Assembly (NCBI GenBank): GCA_038120095.1
Contig: JAYOKZ010000009.1
Location: forward strand, 1-64,000
Length of the DNA stretch: 64,000 nt
Source of the DNA: UBA2589 sp038120095
Lineage (GTDB): Bacteria; Gemmatimonadota; Gemmatimonadetes; Longimicrobiales; Gaopeijiaceae
Reading direction: 5' to 3'
The notes below the pieces were generated by a model. That model had not been told where the DNA came from and did no database searches. It saw only the letters and a list, made by a program, of their open reading frames with translations. Within the stretch, counting starts at the first letter, position 1. Each line of letters starts with the position of its first letter. Made by a program: the position numbers and the translations under genes. This document shows, in pieces, positions 25,514 to 33,905 of the stretch.

Positions 25514-26211
25514 ACCATCTTCTCCACGGGGTTCAGAAAGTCCTTCTCCATCAACCCGTCTTTTAGATGTACCTGCCGCTTGGCGTGCTCGGCGATGTCA
25601 TATTCATGCGTCACAAGGACGATCGTCTGACCCTGTTCGTTAAGCTCCTTGAACTGGCTCATGACGTCTTCGCTCGTCGCGGAGTCCAAGTTTCCGGTCG
25701 GCTCATCCGCCAGGAGCAGGGCCGGTTCATTGACCAGAGCCCGCGCAATCGCCACCCGCTGGCGCTGTCCGCCGGACATCTCCGGTGGCTTGTGTCCCAT
25801 CCGGTCTCCAAGGCCGACCAGCTCGAGCTTCTCTGAGGCACGTCGCCGCCGCTCGCGACCTGAAACACCGGCGTAGATGAGTGGAAGTTCGACGTTCTGA
25901 AGCGCTGTCGCGCGCGGAAGCAGGTTGAAGGTCTGGAAGACGAACCCGATCTCCTTGTTTCGAACTCGGGCCAGGTCATCGTCCGACAGCTCACTCACGA
26001 GCGTCCCATTCAGCCAGTACTGGCCCTCCGTCGGGGTGTCCAGGCACCCAATCATGTTCATGAACGTGGATTTTCCGGAACCCGAGGGGCCCATGATGGC
26101 CACGAACTCACCCTGCTCGATCAGAAGATCGACACCGTCACAGGCCCGCACCGTCTCGGCGCCGAGGTGATAATGCTTCTTCAGCCCGAGGGTGCGAATG
26201 ATCTCACTCAA
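25510..26211 (-). CDS. MacB/LolD-type ABC transporter ATP-binding protein
   Basis: 233 residues with Walker A MGPSGSGKSTFMN, signature MSGGQRQRVAIARAL, Walker B LLLADEPTGNLD and the switch His in VLVTHEYDIAEHA. The high similarity to LolD/MacB ATPases and the neighbouring genes show that it energises the MacB-like permease. The start is a TTG whose last bases overlap the TolC stop (TTGA). The 3' end overlaps the adaptor start by ATGA. Coupled translation on both sides supports a fixed-stoichiometry complex. Confidence 0.93.
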   Translation of the reverse strand: MSEIIRTLGLKKHYHLGAETVRACDGVDLLIEQGEFVAIMGPSGSGKSTFMNMIGCLDTPTEGQYWLNGTLVSELSDDDLARVRNKEIGFVFQTFNLLPRATALQNVELPLIYAGVSGRERRRRASEKLELVGLGDRMGHKPPEMSGGQRQRVAIARALVNEPALLLADEPTGNLDSATSEDVMSQFKELNEQGQTIVLVTHEYDIAEHAKRQVHLKDGLMEKDFLNPVEKMV

Positions 26212-27515
26212 AATTCTCTCCCCAGAATCGCCTCGAGCGCCGCTCGCGCGAGAATGTAGTCGTACCTCGTCGTCACAACGTCAGCGTCAGCCTGCGTGAC
26301 GGCGTTCTGACTCAGGAGGATGTCGAGGATCGTCGCGGCCCCGACCCCATAACGCTCGCGAACCACCCGCAGGTCTTCCGCCGCCACGAACGCCGCGTCT
26401 TCAGCGATCAGAATGGCCTGCTCGGCTGTCAGAAGGTTCTGTAGCGCCGCGTCGGCCTCCTCCCTTGCACCGAGTCGAGCGTCATCCTCCTGAAGTCTCG
26501 CCACCCGCTGAGCATATTGAGCCCGGTCGATACTGGTCTCGCGCTGGAACCCGTTGAAGATCGGGTAGCTCATGCTGAAGGACATGTTCCACGAGGTGTT
26601 CCCTCCCGCGAGCGACGCAGTCTGATTCTGCCAGTTGTATCCGGATGAAACACGCACACTCGGGATGTACTGCGTCCGGGCGGCGGAAACACCGAACCCC
26701 GCCGACGCTGCACTCTCGGAAGCGGCAAGAACTGCCGGAGACGTGGCTTCGGCCAGCTCCATGATCTCTCTCTCACTGAACGGCAGGGCCCGCGGCTCGA
26801 GGTCAGCAGGGCGCTGCGGGGAGACCGGCTCACCGAGACCCACCTGACGCCCGAGGGAGAAGCGGGCTGCACGCAGGGCCGTCTCCCCCTGGAGCACGGC
26901 CTGCTGAGCGTTGACCACATCCAGTCGGGCACGAAGTGAGTCGGACACGGTGGCTTCACCGAGAAGCGTTCGATTCCGCACGATCTCCATGTTCTGTTCG
27001 GCCTGAAGCACGCGCTGGCGCGCGACCTCGAGGAGGTCCTCCTGACGAAGTGCACCGAAGAAGATGGTCTTGGTCTGAAGCGCGACCTGAAAGCGCGAGT
27101 CGGAATAGCGAGCCTCGGCAGCCCGAACGTCGGCTCTCGCAGCATCATACTCTCGAAAACGGCGCGTCCCCTCGAACACGGTCCAGCTACCGCTGAGCCC
27201 GGCGCCGTACGAGTCCGAGCTGCCCGTCTCCAGCCTTCCCGTAACGTCATTGAACGTCTGAGAGCTTCGTAGAGAGCCGGAGCCACTGGCGTTCAGGGTC
27301 GGAAGGAACGACGCCCAGGTGGTCTTGCGCGTCAGGTACGCATTGTCCACCTGTTGCTGCTGGGAGGCCATTTGCGGGCTTCGTACGACTGCTCGCTCAA
27401 TCGCCTCTTCGAGAGAAATGCTTTCCTGAGCGCTCAGGCTCGAGGACACCAACACCGTCCAGCCTGCCAGGAGGCAGACCTCGAGGCCGGGCCGGACCCG
27501 CAGGCAATGTCGCAT
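26208..27515 (-). CDS. TolC-family outer-membrane efflux protein
   Basis: 435 residues. A signal peptide with a Cys-containing core (LAGWTVLVSSSLSAQ, ending near residue 29) is followed by two repeated helical hairpins. SISLEEAIERAVVRSPQM and FSEREIMELAEATSPAVL mark the start of each repeat, the typical sign of outer-membrane efflux proteins. Polar barrel strands (SGSGSLRSSQTFNDV and SYPIFNGFQRET) lie between. It would form the exit duct for the ABC pump downstream. The Cys-rich start could make it a lipoprotein, but no convincing lipobox is seen. Confidence 0.92.
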   Translation of the reverse strand: MRHCLRVRPGLEVCLLAGWTVLVSSSLSAQESISLEEAIERAVVRSPQMASQQQQVDNAYLTRKTTWASFLPTLNASGSGSLRSSQTFNDVTGRLETGSSDSYGAGLSGSWTVFEGTRRFREYDAARADVRAAEARYSDSRFQVALQTKTIFFGALRQEDLLEVARQRVLQAEQNMEIVRNRTLLGEATVSDSLRARLDVVNAQQAVLQGETALRAARFSLGRQVGLGEPVSPQRPADLEPRALPFSEREIMELAEATSPAVLAASESAASAGFGVSAARTQYIPSVRVSSGYNWQNQTASLAGGNTSWNMSFSMSYPIFNGFQRETSIDRAQYAQRVARLQEDDARLGAREEADAALQNLLTAEQAILIAEDAAFVAAEDLRVVRERYGVGAATILDILLSQNAVTQADADVVTTRYDYILARAALEAILGREF

Positions 27516-27519
27516 GACT

Positions 27520-27960
27520 TCAGTCTCTCTCGTCCTCGTTTTCTCGTGCAGCGCGCCGGGCGTCGTTCTCGAGAAGCAAACGCTGATACTCGGCAGCCTG
27601 CTCCTCCGTCAGAACACCCTTGATCGCCTCTCGAGTCTCGAGGAGGATGTCTCTGAAGCCAGCGCTAAGCTGACTCCGCATCTCCTCATCGAGAGCATTC
27701 GTTCGGGCGCGATGTACCGATACGATGGAATCGATGAGTGTCAGCTGTGTTTCGTTAGGTCCGACTTGTTCGTAAAGTCGGCGCCGGCGCGGCCGGTTCT
27801 CGTCCGAGGTACTGTCAGCAACGACTGGCAGGCCCGGTGACGTCTCGGCCGCGAGGACGGCCCGATCGGTATCCAGTGCGAATCCGACCAGTGCCCCGGC
27901 TCCAAAGACGGTAGCCAGCACGACGACCGTCGTCAGGCGGGTCTTTGACTCTCTGCCCAT
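27520..27960 (-). CDS. Spy/CpxP-like periplasmic sensor protein
   Basis: 146 residues with an N-terminal signal anchor (TTVVVLATVFGAGALVGFAL, about 9-28), then a charged helical domain: QLTLIDSIVSVHRARTNALD, FRDILLETREAIKGVLTEEQ and YQRLLLENDARRAARE. The L-T-x-x-Q motif (LTEEQ) is that of the Spy/CpxP and heavy-metal-sensor group. Its ATG overlaps the anti-sigma stop (TGATG), and it precedes tolC by 4 bp. A likely job is sensing unfolded protein or metal in the periplasm and signalling to the anti-sigma factor. That is inferred from family and position. Confidence 0.75.
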   Translation of the reverse strand: MGRESKTRLTTVVVLATVFGAGALVGFALDTDRAVLAAETSPGLPVVADSTSDENRPRRRRLYEQVGPNETQLTLIDSIVSVHRARTNALDEEMRSQLSAGFRDILLETREAIKGVLTEEQAAEYQRLLLENDARRAARENEDERD

Positions 27961-28382
27961 CAGTAGATGTCCGACGCGAAGGCAACGATGCCGGACGCTG
28001 CATCGGGTGAGAGCAGTACCGGACGCGTTTCGAGCGGAACTTCGACCACGAGGAGTTCTTCTACACCCACTACGCTCGCCACCGGAGCAGCGTCTTCCAC
28101 ACCCGTGTTGCGGATGAGCGCGATCGCGGCGACGGCGGCCGCCAGAGCCACAGGCAGAACGGCGCGAGACCACGAGGCCAGAACATCTTCGATCGTCAAT
28201 TCCACGATCATTCGCCGTCGCGCCAGTTCCGAGGCAGCCTCGGACATGACCCAGCTACGAAAGCGCAGCCAGTAATTCGGATCTTCAGACGCCGGATCGA
28301 GCGACCGGAGCGCCTCGGCCAGCACCAGATCGTCACCAGACTCGCCAAGTCGGGCAGTTCCCTGCTTCAGCCATTCCATCAT
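27960..28382 (-). CDS. Membrane anti-sigma factor (no zinc finger)
   Basis: 140 residues beginning MMEWLKQGTARLG. A cytoplasmic helical part (about 1-65) lacks Cys/His zinc ligands. A transmembrane helix follows at about 72-92 (AVLPVALAAAVAAIALI), then a short extracytoplasmic tail. The ATG overlaps the sigma-factor stop by four bases (ATGA), the classic arrangement for sigma/anti-sigma pairs that need equal amounts. The name rests on position and topology rather than on a recognised domain. Confidence 0.7.
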   Translation of the reverse strand: MMEWLKQGTARLGESGDDLVLAEALRSLDPASEDPNYWLRFRSWVMSEAASELARRRMIVELTIEDVLASWSRAVLPVALAAAVAAIALIRNTGVEDAAPVASVVGVEELLVVEVPLETRPVLLSPDAASGIVAFASDIY

Positions 28383-28951
28383 TGAACTTTCCTCAAAATG
28401 TCCGGCACACCGGGCCTCGCCTCGAGAGCCTTTCGGAGCGCCTTTCTCGCGAAGTGTAGGTGGGACCTCACGGTCCCCGACGGGAGTTCCAGTATCTCCG
28501 CGATTTCTCTGTGTTTCCAACCTTCCAGGTCGTGCAACAGCACGATCTGTCTCTGCACCTCGGGGAGATCGCTCAGTGCCTGCTCAAGCGTCTCCCTGAG
28601 TTCTGAATCCTCCGCCACCCGGTCGGGCGTGGGTGCACGCGAACGCGCACCCGGAGGAACCTGATCTGTTTCCCGAAGCGACTCTCGTCGAATCAGGTTC
28701 TTGGAACGATTCCGGACGATCGTCATCAACCATCCCCCGAAACGCTCCGGGTTCCTGCATTCCTCGAGCCGCTCCAGGGCAACCAGAAACGACTCCTGTG
28801 CTGCATCTTCTGCATCCTCGTGGCGACCTGTGACCGAGTACGCCACTGCGTACGCCGGTCGCTGGTAGCGCTCGACCAGCTGGCCAAAGGCGCGCTCATC
28901 ACCCTTCAGCGCTCTTCGAACCAACTCGCCATCGGAGGACGTTTCCTTCAT
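28379..28951 (-). CDS. ECF-type RNA polymerase sigma factor controlling efflux operon
   Basis: 190 residues. Region 2 contains FGQLVERYQRPAYAVAYSVTG and HEDAEDAAQESFLVAL. Region 4 contains LSDLPEVQRQIVLLHDLEGWKHREIAEILE with a C-terminal helix-turn-helix (GTVRSHLHFARKALRKAL). It is the first gene of a seven-gene minus-strand unit whose junctions are 4-bp or 1-bp overlaps or gaps below 10 bp. It most likely autoregulates the whole anti-sigma / Spy-like / TolC / ABC operon. The region upstream (28952-29037) should contain its promoter; no clear motif was found. Confidence 0.93.
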   Translation of the reverse strand: MKETSSDGELVRRALKGDERAFGQLVERYQRPAYAVAYSVTGRHEDAEDAAQESFLVALERLEECRNPERFGGWLMTIVRNRSKNLIRRESLRETDQVPPGARSRAPTPDRVAEDSELRETLEQALSDLPEVQRQIVLLHDLEGWKHREIAEILELPSGTVRSHLHFARKALRKALEARPGVPDILRKVQ

Positions 28952-29037
28952 CTCAAGGACACAGACCGCTCGAGTCGTGTTGAAGTGGACGGGCGCGACA
29001 ATGTACGGTCACACCACATCGACGATACAGTCGGAGT

Positions 29038-29580
29038 TCACCGACCCCCTCTTCCTCGCCGGCGGGGTCGGGGCGGTCGCTGCGCTGACCGCTCCTGCGA
29101 CGGCCGAGCCGGTAGCCTCGATCTCGCCAAGGCAACTCGGACTCCCTCTTCACCAAGTTGGGCAAGCGAGGTGCCTGCGACGAGGGCCTCTCTTTCGTGA
29201 GCGCCTCGGTGCTCAGCGCCCGCACCGGAAACAGCCGCATCGGAAGCATCTCCTGGAGGAACGGACCAGAACCCGAGCAACAAGAGCGAAGCCGAGCTCT
29301 GGAGGCCTCCAGAGCGTCCCAGGACACGCACGTCCCAGCAGGTCTCGTCCTGACGAAAACGGAGCTCGTCCACCGGAAGTTCGCGGGCCCCCGAAGACAC
29401 GTCCCGGGCCCGGACAAGTGGGCGGCGCTGCTCCCCCCTTTCCCCGTTGCCTCCCGGGCTCGCGCGCGGACCCCCGGATGCCCGAGTCCCTTCATCGCGC
29501 GAGATCGAAGGCGCGCCCTGGGACGGCCCCGAGTCGAGCTGCCCCGAGCGAGGCGCATGTTCCGTGTCCCGTTTCGACAT
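29038..29580 (-). CDS. Hypothetical protein with low-complexity N-terminus
   Basis: 180 residues. Residues 1-65 are polar and Gly/Ser/Arg-rich, likely disordered. A compact region follows (ELRFRQDETCWDVRVLGRSG, then SASLLLLGFW) with the pattern of a small beta-sheet domain. The C-terminal LVAGTSLAQLGEEGVRVALARSR is helical, and the very end is Arg/Pro-rich. Other frames across this stretch read as low-complexity shadow sequence. The ATG at 29580 has no clear Shine-Dalgarno site. It lies between the sigma-factor gene and a divergent hypothetical gene. No function can be assigned. If it is not real, 28952-29668 would be an unusually long empty region for this genome. Confidence 0.55.
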   Translation of the reverse strand: MSKRDTEHAPRSGQLDSGPSQGAPSISRDEGTRASGGPRASPGGNGERGEQRRPLVRARDVSSGARELPVDELRFRQDETCWDVRVLGRSGGLQSSASLLLLGFWSVPPGDASDAAVSGAGAEHRGAHEREALVAGTSLAQLGEEGVRVALARSRLPARPSQERSAQRPPRPRRRGRGGR

Positions 29581-29668
29581 CGTTCGAGGTTGCCGGTGGG
29601 CCGACGACTTACCTTATTAGGGAGGATTGGCCGCGCCAAGGTAGCCACCCGATCGACCCGAGGCATGG

Positions 29669-30139
29669 ATGGCCGACGGAAACGAGGCGAACAGTTCGTC
29701 GAGGGAATTCTCGCAGCTCCTGCGCCTTCACGAGCAGCTGCTCAGCCAGTTCCTCCGATCGAGAGACGAGCTGCGAGCACCAGGCACGGTTCTCGCCGTC
29801 AAGCAGATCAAGGCTCGAACGGGCTCGGAGCCTGACCTCACTGAACTCGAAACTGCGATCGAAGCAGTCATTCGGGCGCTCAAACTTTCCAAGTCCGGCC
29901 TTGAGTCGGCGCTCATGAAGGGCAGCGACGTCTCCCTGCAGGTGGATGGCGTCAACAACCTTCCCCCCTACCTCCAGCGCTTCCTCGCCGAACATGCCGG
30001 TCAACCCGGTTTCTCGTACGACGTGGTGGACGACCCCATCCGCGGGTGGATCCTTCAGTGGAAGGAATACACCGCTCAGGGCACGGTCCGTGGGCATGGT
30101 CAGATCTGCGAGCGGCCCTACGCGTGGCTGGAAGACTGA
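29669..30139 (+). CDS. Hypothetical protein, helical N-terminus
   Basis: 156 residues of mixed composition. The N-terminal half is helical and charged (FSQLLRLHEQLLSQFLRSRDEL, LETAIEAVIRALKLSKSGLES). The C-terminal half is probably mixed alpha/beta and ends GWILQWKEYTAQGTVRGHGQ. There is no signal peptide and no membrane helix, so it is likely cytoplasmic. A GAGG stretch lies about six bases before the ATG. It is divergent from the 29038-29580 gene and convergent with priA. I do not recognise it. Confidence 0.6.
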   Translation: MADGNEANSSSREFSQLLRLHEQLLSQFLRSRDELRAPGTVLAVKQIKARTGSEPDLTELETAIEAVIRALKLSKSGLESALMKGSDVSLQVDGVNNLPPYLQRFLAEHAGQPGFSYDVVDDPIRGWILQWKEYTAQGTVRGHGQICERPYAWLED

Positions 30140-30225
30140 CCGCCGAGACCACTGCGTCGCCTGATCCTCCGCCGCCACAGACCCTTCGAGCCTGTCACGC
30201 TGTCACGGTGAGATAGACCGCGACC

Positions 30226-32715
30226 TCAGAGGAGCGCGACAGGGTCACGGTCGAGGGCAAGTCGGATGTCCCCGGCGGGAAGAGAATACCGGTCGACGAT
30301 CGCCCGTGCGACATGGCTGAGAGCTCCCGGTGATCCGGAGCGCAGCAGGAGATGCCATCGCCATCGACCATGCAGCTTTTCGATCGGTGCTGGCGCCGGT
30401 CCGACGAGTTCCACCCGATCGCCAAGATCCACCCCCTCCTTTCGGGCGAGACCTCTGCGAACCCACGCCGCCACGCCCTCCGCAGCTCGAGTGGCGAGTC
30501 TCTGGTCCGGACTGCTCAAGACCACATTGATCATCCGGACGTGCGGCGGATACACCGGATGCTCTCGCTCGAGCCGTTCGCGGGCGGCAAACGCCTCAAA
30601 GTCATGTGCGACGGCCGCCTGAACCGCGTAGTGGTCAGGCAGGGAAGTCTGAATGATCACTTCCCCTCCCGAGGTGCTGCGTCCGGCTCGACCGGCCACC
30701 TGGCTCAGCAACTGGAACGTCCGCTCACTGGCCCGGAAGTCGGGAAGATGCATGCCCGTGTCGGCATTCACGACGCCGACGAGCGTAACCCGAGGGAAGT
30801 CGAGTCCCGTGGCGATCATCTGAGTACCGAGCAGGATATCGATCTCACCCTGCGAGACTCGATCCAGGATTCTCTGATGCGCCCACTTTCCGGACGTCGT
30901 GTCCACATCCATGCGGGCAAGGCGGGCGGCGGGAAACGTTTCGGCCGTGACCCGCTCCACCTGCTCCGTGCCTAGCCCACGAAACGACAGGTCCGTGGAT
31001 CCACAACGCGTGCAACGGGAGGGGGCAGGCGCCTCGAAGCGACAGTGGTGGCAGACGAGGCGCTGAGTAACCCGATGGTATGTGAGCGAGATCGAGCAAT
31101 TCTCGCACTGCTCCACATCCCCGCACTCCCGACACTGCACGAACGATGAGTACCCGCGCCGGTTCAGCAAGAGAATGACCTGCTCGGATCGCGCCAGCCG
31201 TGCGTCGATGGCCTCGACGAGACGGGGGGTCAGGACCCCCGCACCTCGCAGAGACGACGCTGGAGAGGTGGCGCCCCGTTTGCTCCCCTTCGCCTGTTTG
31301 CGCTCCGCTCGGAGATCAATCACTCGCACGTGGGGCAGCCGACCACCCCCGGCTCGCTCCGGCAACAGGAGGCGTTTGAATTTTCCGGAGACGGCGTTGT
31401 GCCAACTTTCCAGGGACGGTGTGGCACTTCCCAGGACGCACACCGCACCATGGGCACGCGCACGGACGACCGCCAGATCCCGGGCATGGTAGCGGGGTGC
31501 ATCGGACTGCTTGTAGCTGCCGTCGTGCTCCTCGTCCACGACGACCGCTCCGATGTTTCGAAGCGGTGCGAAGAGAGCAGACCGCGCGCCCACCGCGATG
31601 CTTCGCTCTCCGCGGCGCAGAAGTCGCCAGGCATCGTACCGCTCACCCGTGGACAGGCCCGAGTGAAGGACCGCAACCTCATCACCGAACTGTGCGCGGA
31701 ATCGAGAGACGGTCTGAGGCGTCAGCGAAATCTCGGGGACGAGAACAATCGCGGTTCGACCGCGGGCAAGAACCTCACGCAGCAGCTCGATGTAGACCAG
31801 CGTCTTTCCCGAACCGGTGATCCCCTGAAGGAGAAAAGGCTCAGGGACTGATTCGTCGAGCGCAGCGACGAGCGCGTCCAGGGCCTCACGCTGCGCAGGC
31901 GTCGGGACCAGGCCCGGACCGGCTTGCACCGGCATGCTGGCGAAGGGATCCCGTATCTCCTCCTCGTCGACGACCTCGACGAGTTCCCTCGACTCGAGAC
32001 CGGACACGACGCTCCTCGAGAACCCCTCGTCGCCGATCAGACGCGACAGCTCGACCGAGCTGCCGGCTGCTTCGATGAAGGCGTAGGCCTCTCGCTGCCT
32101 CGTCGCGCGCCCGAATGCCTGCTCCCGGGCCATCAACGTCTCGAGGTGCCGGGAGATCCTCACGATCCGGCGCGTCTTCACGGTCGGCGGAGGCGGGGGC
32201 ACGGTCTCGTGCGTGATGAGACCGGCCGCCAGAAGCGCACGGACCTCCGGCCACACCGAGCCCATTCCCAGCGCCCTTCGGGCCGATCGGACACGCTGCG
32301 GACCCTCCCGGTCCGACAGCCACGAGAAGAGACGGGATTCGCGCACCCCAAGACCCGATCCGTGGACACCCGTCACGGACACGTACTCGCGTGATACATC
32401 CGCGAGCACAGCCGGCATCGCTGCACGAATCGCCATACCGACGGGGGCCACGTAGTAGGAGGCCATCCAGTTGCAAAGATCGAGAAGATCAGCCGGAACT
32501 GATGGCTCGTCCTCCAGCACACCCAGAACCGCCCTGACCCCATCGATGTCGTGGTTCGGCTTCGTCGAGGTCACCCACCCGATCCGCTCTTCGCGCCGAA
32601 ACGGGACGAGGACCCGCGTGCCGGGCTTCGGAGGTTTCCCCTGGACCTCGTATGTGAACGTCCGGTGGATCGGCAGAGGAAGCGCGACCTCGACGCGCGA
32701 GCGCCCAGCGGTCAA
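30226..32715 (-). CDS. priA: Primosomal protein N' (replication restart helicase PriA)
   Basis: 829 residues. The N-terminal DNA-binding domain starts VEVALPLPIHRTFTYEVQG. The helicase core has Walker A GITGSGKTLVYIEL, DEEHDGSYKQSDAPRYHARD (motif II and the aromatic-rich loop) and motif VI GRAGRSTSGG. The zinc-binding domain between the helicase lobes has eight cysteines (CRECGDVEQCENC followed by CHHCRFEAPAPSRCTRCG). It reloads the replisome at stalled forks. The start is a TTG that overlaps the upstream peptidase stop (TTGA). It is the last gene of a run from carB. Confidence 0.95.
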   Translation of the reverse strand: MTAGRSRVEVALPLPIHRTFTYEVQGKPPKPGTRVLVPFRREERIGWVTSTKPNHDIDGVRAVLGVLEDEPSVPADLLDLCNWMASYYVAPVGMAIRAAMPAVLADVSREYVSVTGVHGSGLGVRESRLFSWLSDREGPQRVRSARRALGMGSVWPEVRALLAAGLITHETVPPPPPTVKTRRIVRISRHLETLMAREQAFGRATRQREAYAFIEAAGSSVELSRLIGDEGFSRSVVSGLESRELVEVVDEEEIRDPFASMPVQAGPGLVPTPAQREALDALVAALDESVPEPFLLQGITGSGKTLVYIELLREVLARGRTAIVLVPEISLTPQTVSRFRAQFGDEVAVLHSGLSTGERYDAWRLLRRGERSIAVGARSALFAPLRNIGAVVVDEEHDGSYKQSDAPRYHARDLAVVRARAHGAVCVLGSATPSLESWHNAVSGKFKRLLLPERAGGGRLPHVRVIDLRAERKQAKGSKRGATSPASSLRGAGVLTPRLVEAIDARLARSEQVILLLNRRGYSSFVQCRECGDVEQCENCSISLTYHRVTQRLVCHHCRFEAPAPSRCTRCGSTDLSFRGLGTEQVERVTAETFPAARLARMDVDTTSGKWAHQRILDRVSQGEIDILLGTQMIATGLDFPRVTLVGVVNADTGMHLPDFRASERTFQLLSQVAGRAGRSTSGGEVIIQTSLPDHYAVQAAVAHDFEAFAARERLEREHPVYPPHVRMINVVLSSPDQRLATRAAEGVAAWVRRGLARKEGVDLGDRVELVGPAPAPIEKLHGRWRWHLLLRSGSPGALSHVARAIVDRYSLPAGDIRLALDRDPVALL

Positions 32716-33905
32716 TCTTCGAGGAGCGTGAAGATCTCGGTCTGGTAACCCTCGGGTGTGACCTCGGGCCCATTCGGTCCCCAGTACACGTTGACCTCGC
32801 TCCGCACACCGAGGTCATCCGGCAGATAGATACCGGGCTCCACGGAAAATCCGACGCCCTGGATCAGCGTTCGCTCATCCCGACTCTCCAGATTGTCCAG
32901 ATTCGGTCCACTTCCGTGCAGGTCGATATCGATGGAGTGCCCCGTGCGGTGGACGAAGAAGGAACCATACCCCCGATCTGTGATTACAGCGCGCGACACA
33001 TCATCGACCTCGAGACCCCTGACGTCCTGCCCTGCCGCGAAACGTCTCTGGAGGAAGTCGAGCGCGGCATCTCGGGCATCTCGCACGGCCTCCCAGACCT
33101 CCTGAGTTCGGGCATCGACCGACGGAGCCATGATGCCCATCCACGTCTGATCCGCAGCCACCGACCCAGGGAAGGCACCCCAGAGATCGATCAGAAGCAC
33201 GTCACCCCGATTGATGGTCTCGCCCTCGCCGACCGGAGCGTAATGAGAGTCGGACGCTCGGGGTCCAATCGCCACGATGCACGAAACCTGCTCGACCAGT
33301 CCGCGCGCCTGCAGCTCCGCCGTAATCCACTGCGAAAGCGCACCCTCACTCGTGGGGGTCCCGGAACGTATGGCGGCAGCCGCTCGCTCGAAGGCCTCGC
33401 GAGCGGTGTCCCTCACGATCACCGCGGCCCGTCGATGTTCTTCGAGATGGCGGGGAGACCAGACGGAGTGGAAGGCTGAGACCAGATCACCGGACGATGC
33501 GATTTCGACTCCGTGCTCGAGCAGCAGGCCTGCGATTCCTGCAGGTACGTAGTCCAGGGTCGGCACCGCTGCTCCGGGTGAAATCTCCATTGCAAGGCGA
33601 TCGAAACCATGGACCAGTGCACCGAGCTTCTCTTCCATATCACGCCAACCCGAGTAGGTGACACGCTCGAACGGCCATTGGCGCCACGAAGAGGCCTCGA
33701 TGGCGTGGATCATGGCCACGGGCTCACCCTCAGCGGGAATGAGCACGAACGCCCGCCGCGTCGTCTTGCCGAGACCCAGTAGCGCTACCGGAACGGGGTT
33801 GATGTGATGGAACTCGTACAGGAGCCATCCATCGAGGCCCTGCTCGCGCAAAGCGGCTTGAACGCGATCGATACCGGTCCGGGTACAAAGCAATGCGTCG
33901 CTCAT
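32712..33905 (-). CDS. M24-family aminopeptidase (Xaa-Pro dipeptidase-like)
   Basis: 397 residues with an N-terminal creatinase-type domain (MEEKLGALVHGFDRLAMEI) and a C-terminal pita-bread metallopeptidase domain. The metal ligands are visible: Asp in LLIDLWGAF, Asp in VAADQTWMG, His in FVHRTGHSIDID, Glu in FSVEPGIYL and Glu in VRSEVNVY. No signal peptide, so it is cytoplasmic. It overlaps both the methyltransferase stop (ATGA) and the priA start. Substrate preference is not visible; family members cleave Xaa-Pro bonds. Confidence 0.88.
   Translation of the reverse strand: MSDALLCTRTGIDRVQAALREQGLDGWLLYEFHHINPVPVALLGLGKTTRRAFVLIPAEGEPVAMIHAIEASSWRQWPFERVTYSGWRDMEEKLGALVHGFDRLAMEISPGAAVPTLDYVPAGIAGLLLEHGVEIASSGDLVSAFHSVWSPRHLEEHRRAAVIVRDTAREAFERAAAAIRSGTPTSEGALSQWITAELQARGLVEQVSCIVAIGPRASDSHYAPVGEGETINRGDVLLIDLWGAFPGSVAADQTWMGIMAPSVDARTQEVWEAVRDARDAALDFLQRRFAAGQDVRGLEVDDVSRAVITDRGYGSFFVHRTGHSIDIDLHGSGPNLDNLESRDERTLIQGVGFSVEPGIYLPDDLGVRSEVNVYWGPNGPEVTPEGYQTEIFTLLED

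Noticed and set aside
28977..29918. Long plus-strand open frame over the sigma-operon upstream region
   Set aside because: Composition is Arg/Pro/Ser-rich with no domain pattern, and it overlaps a better minus-strand candidate and the 29669 gene.
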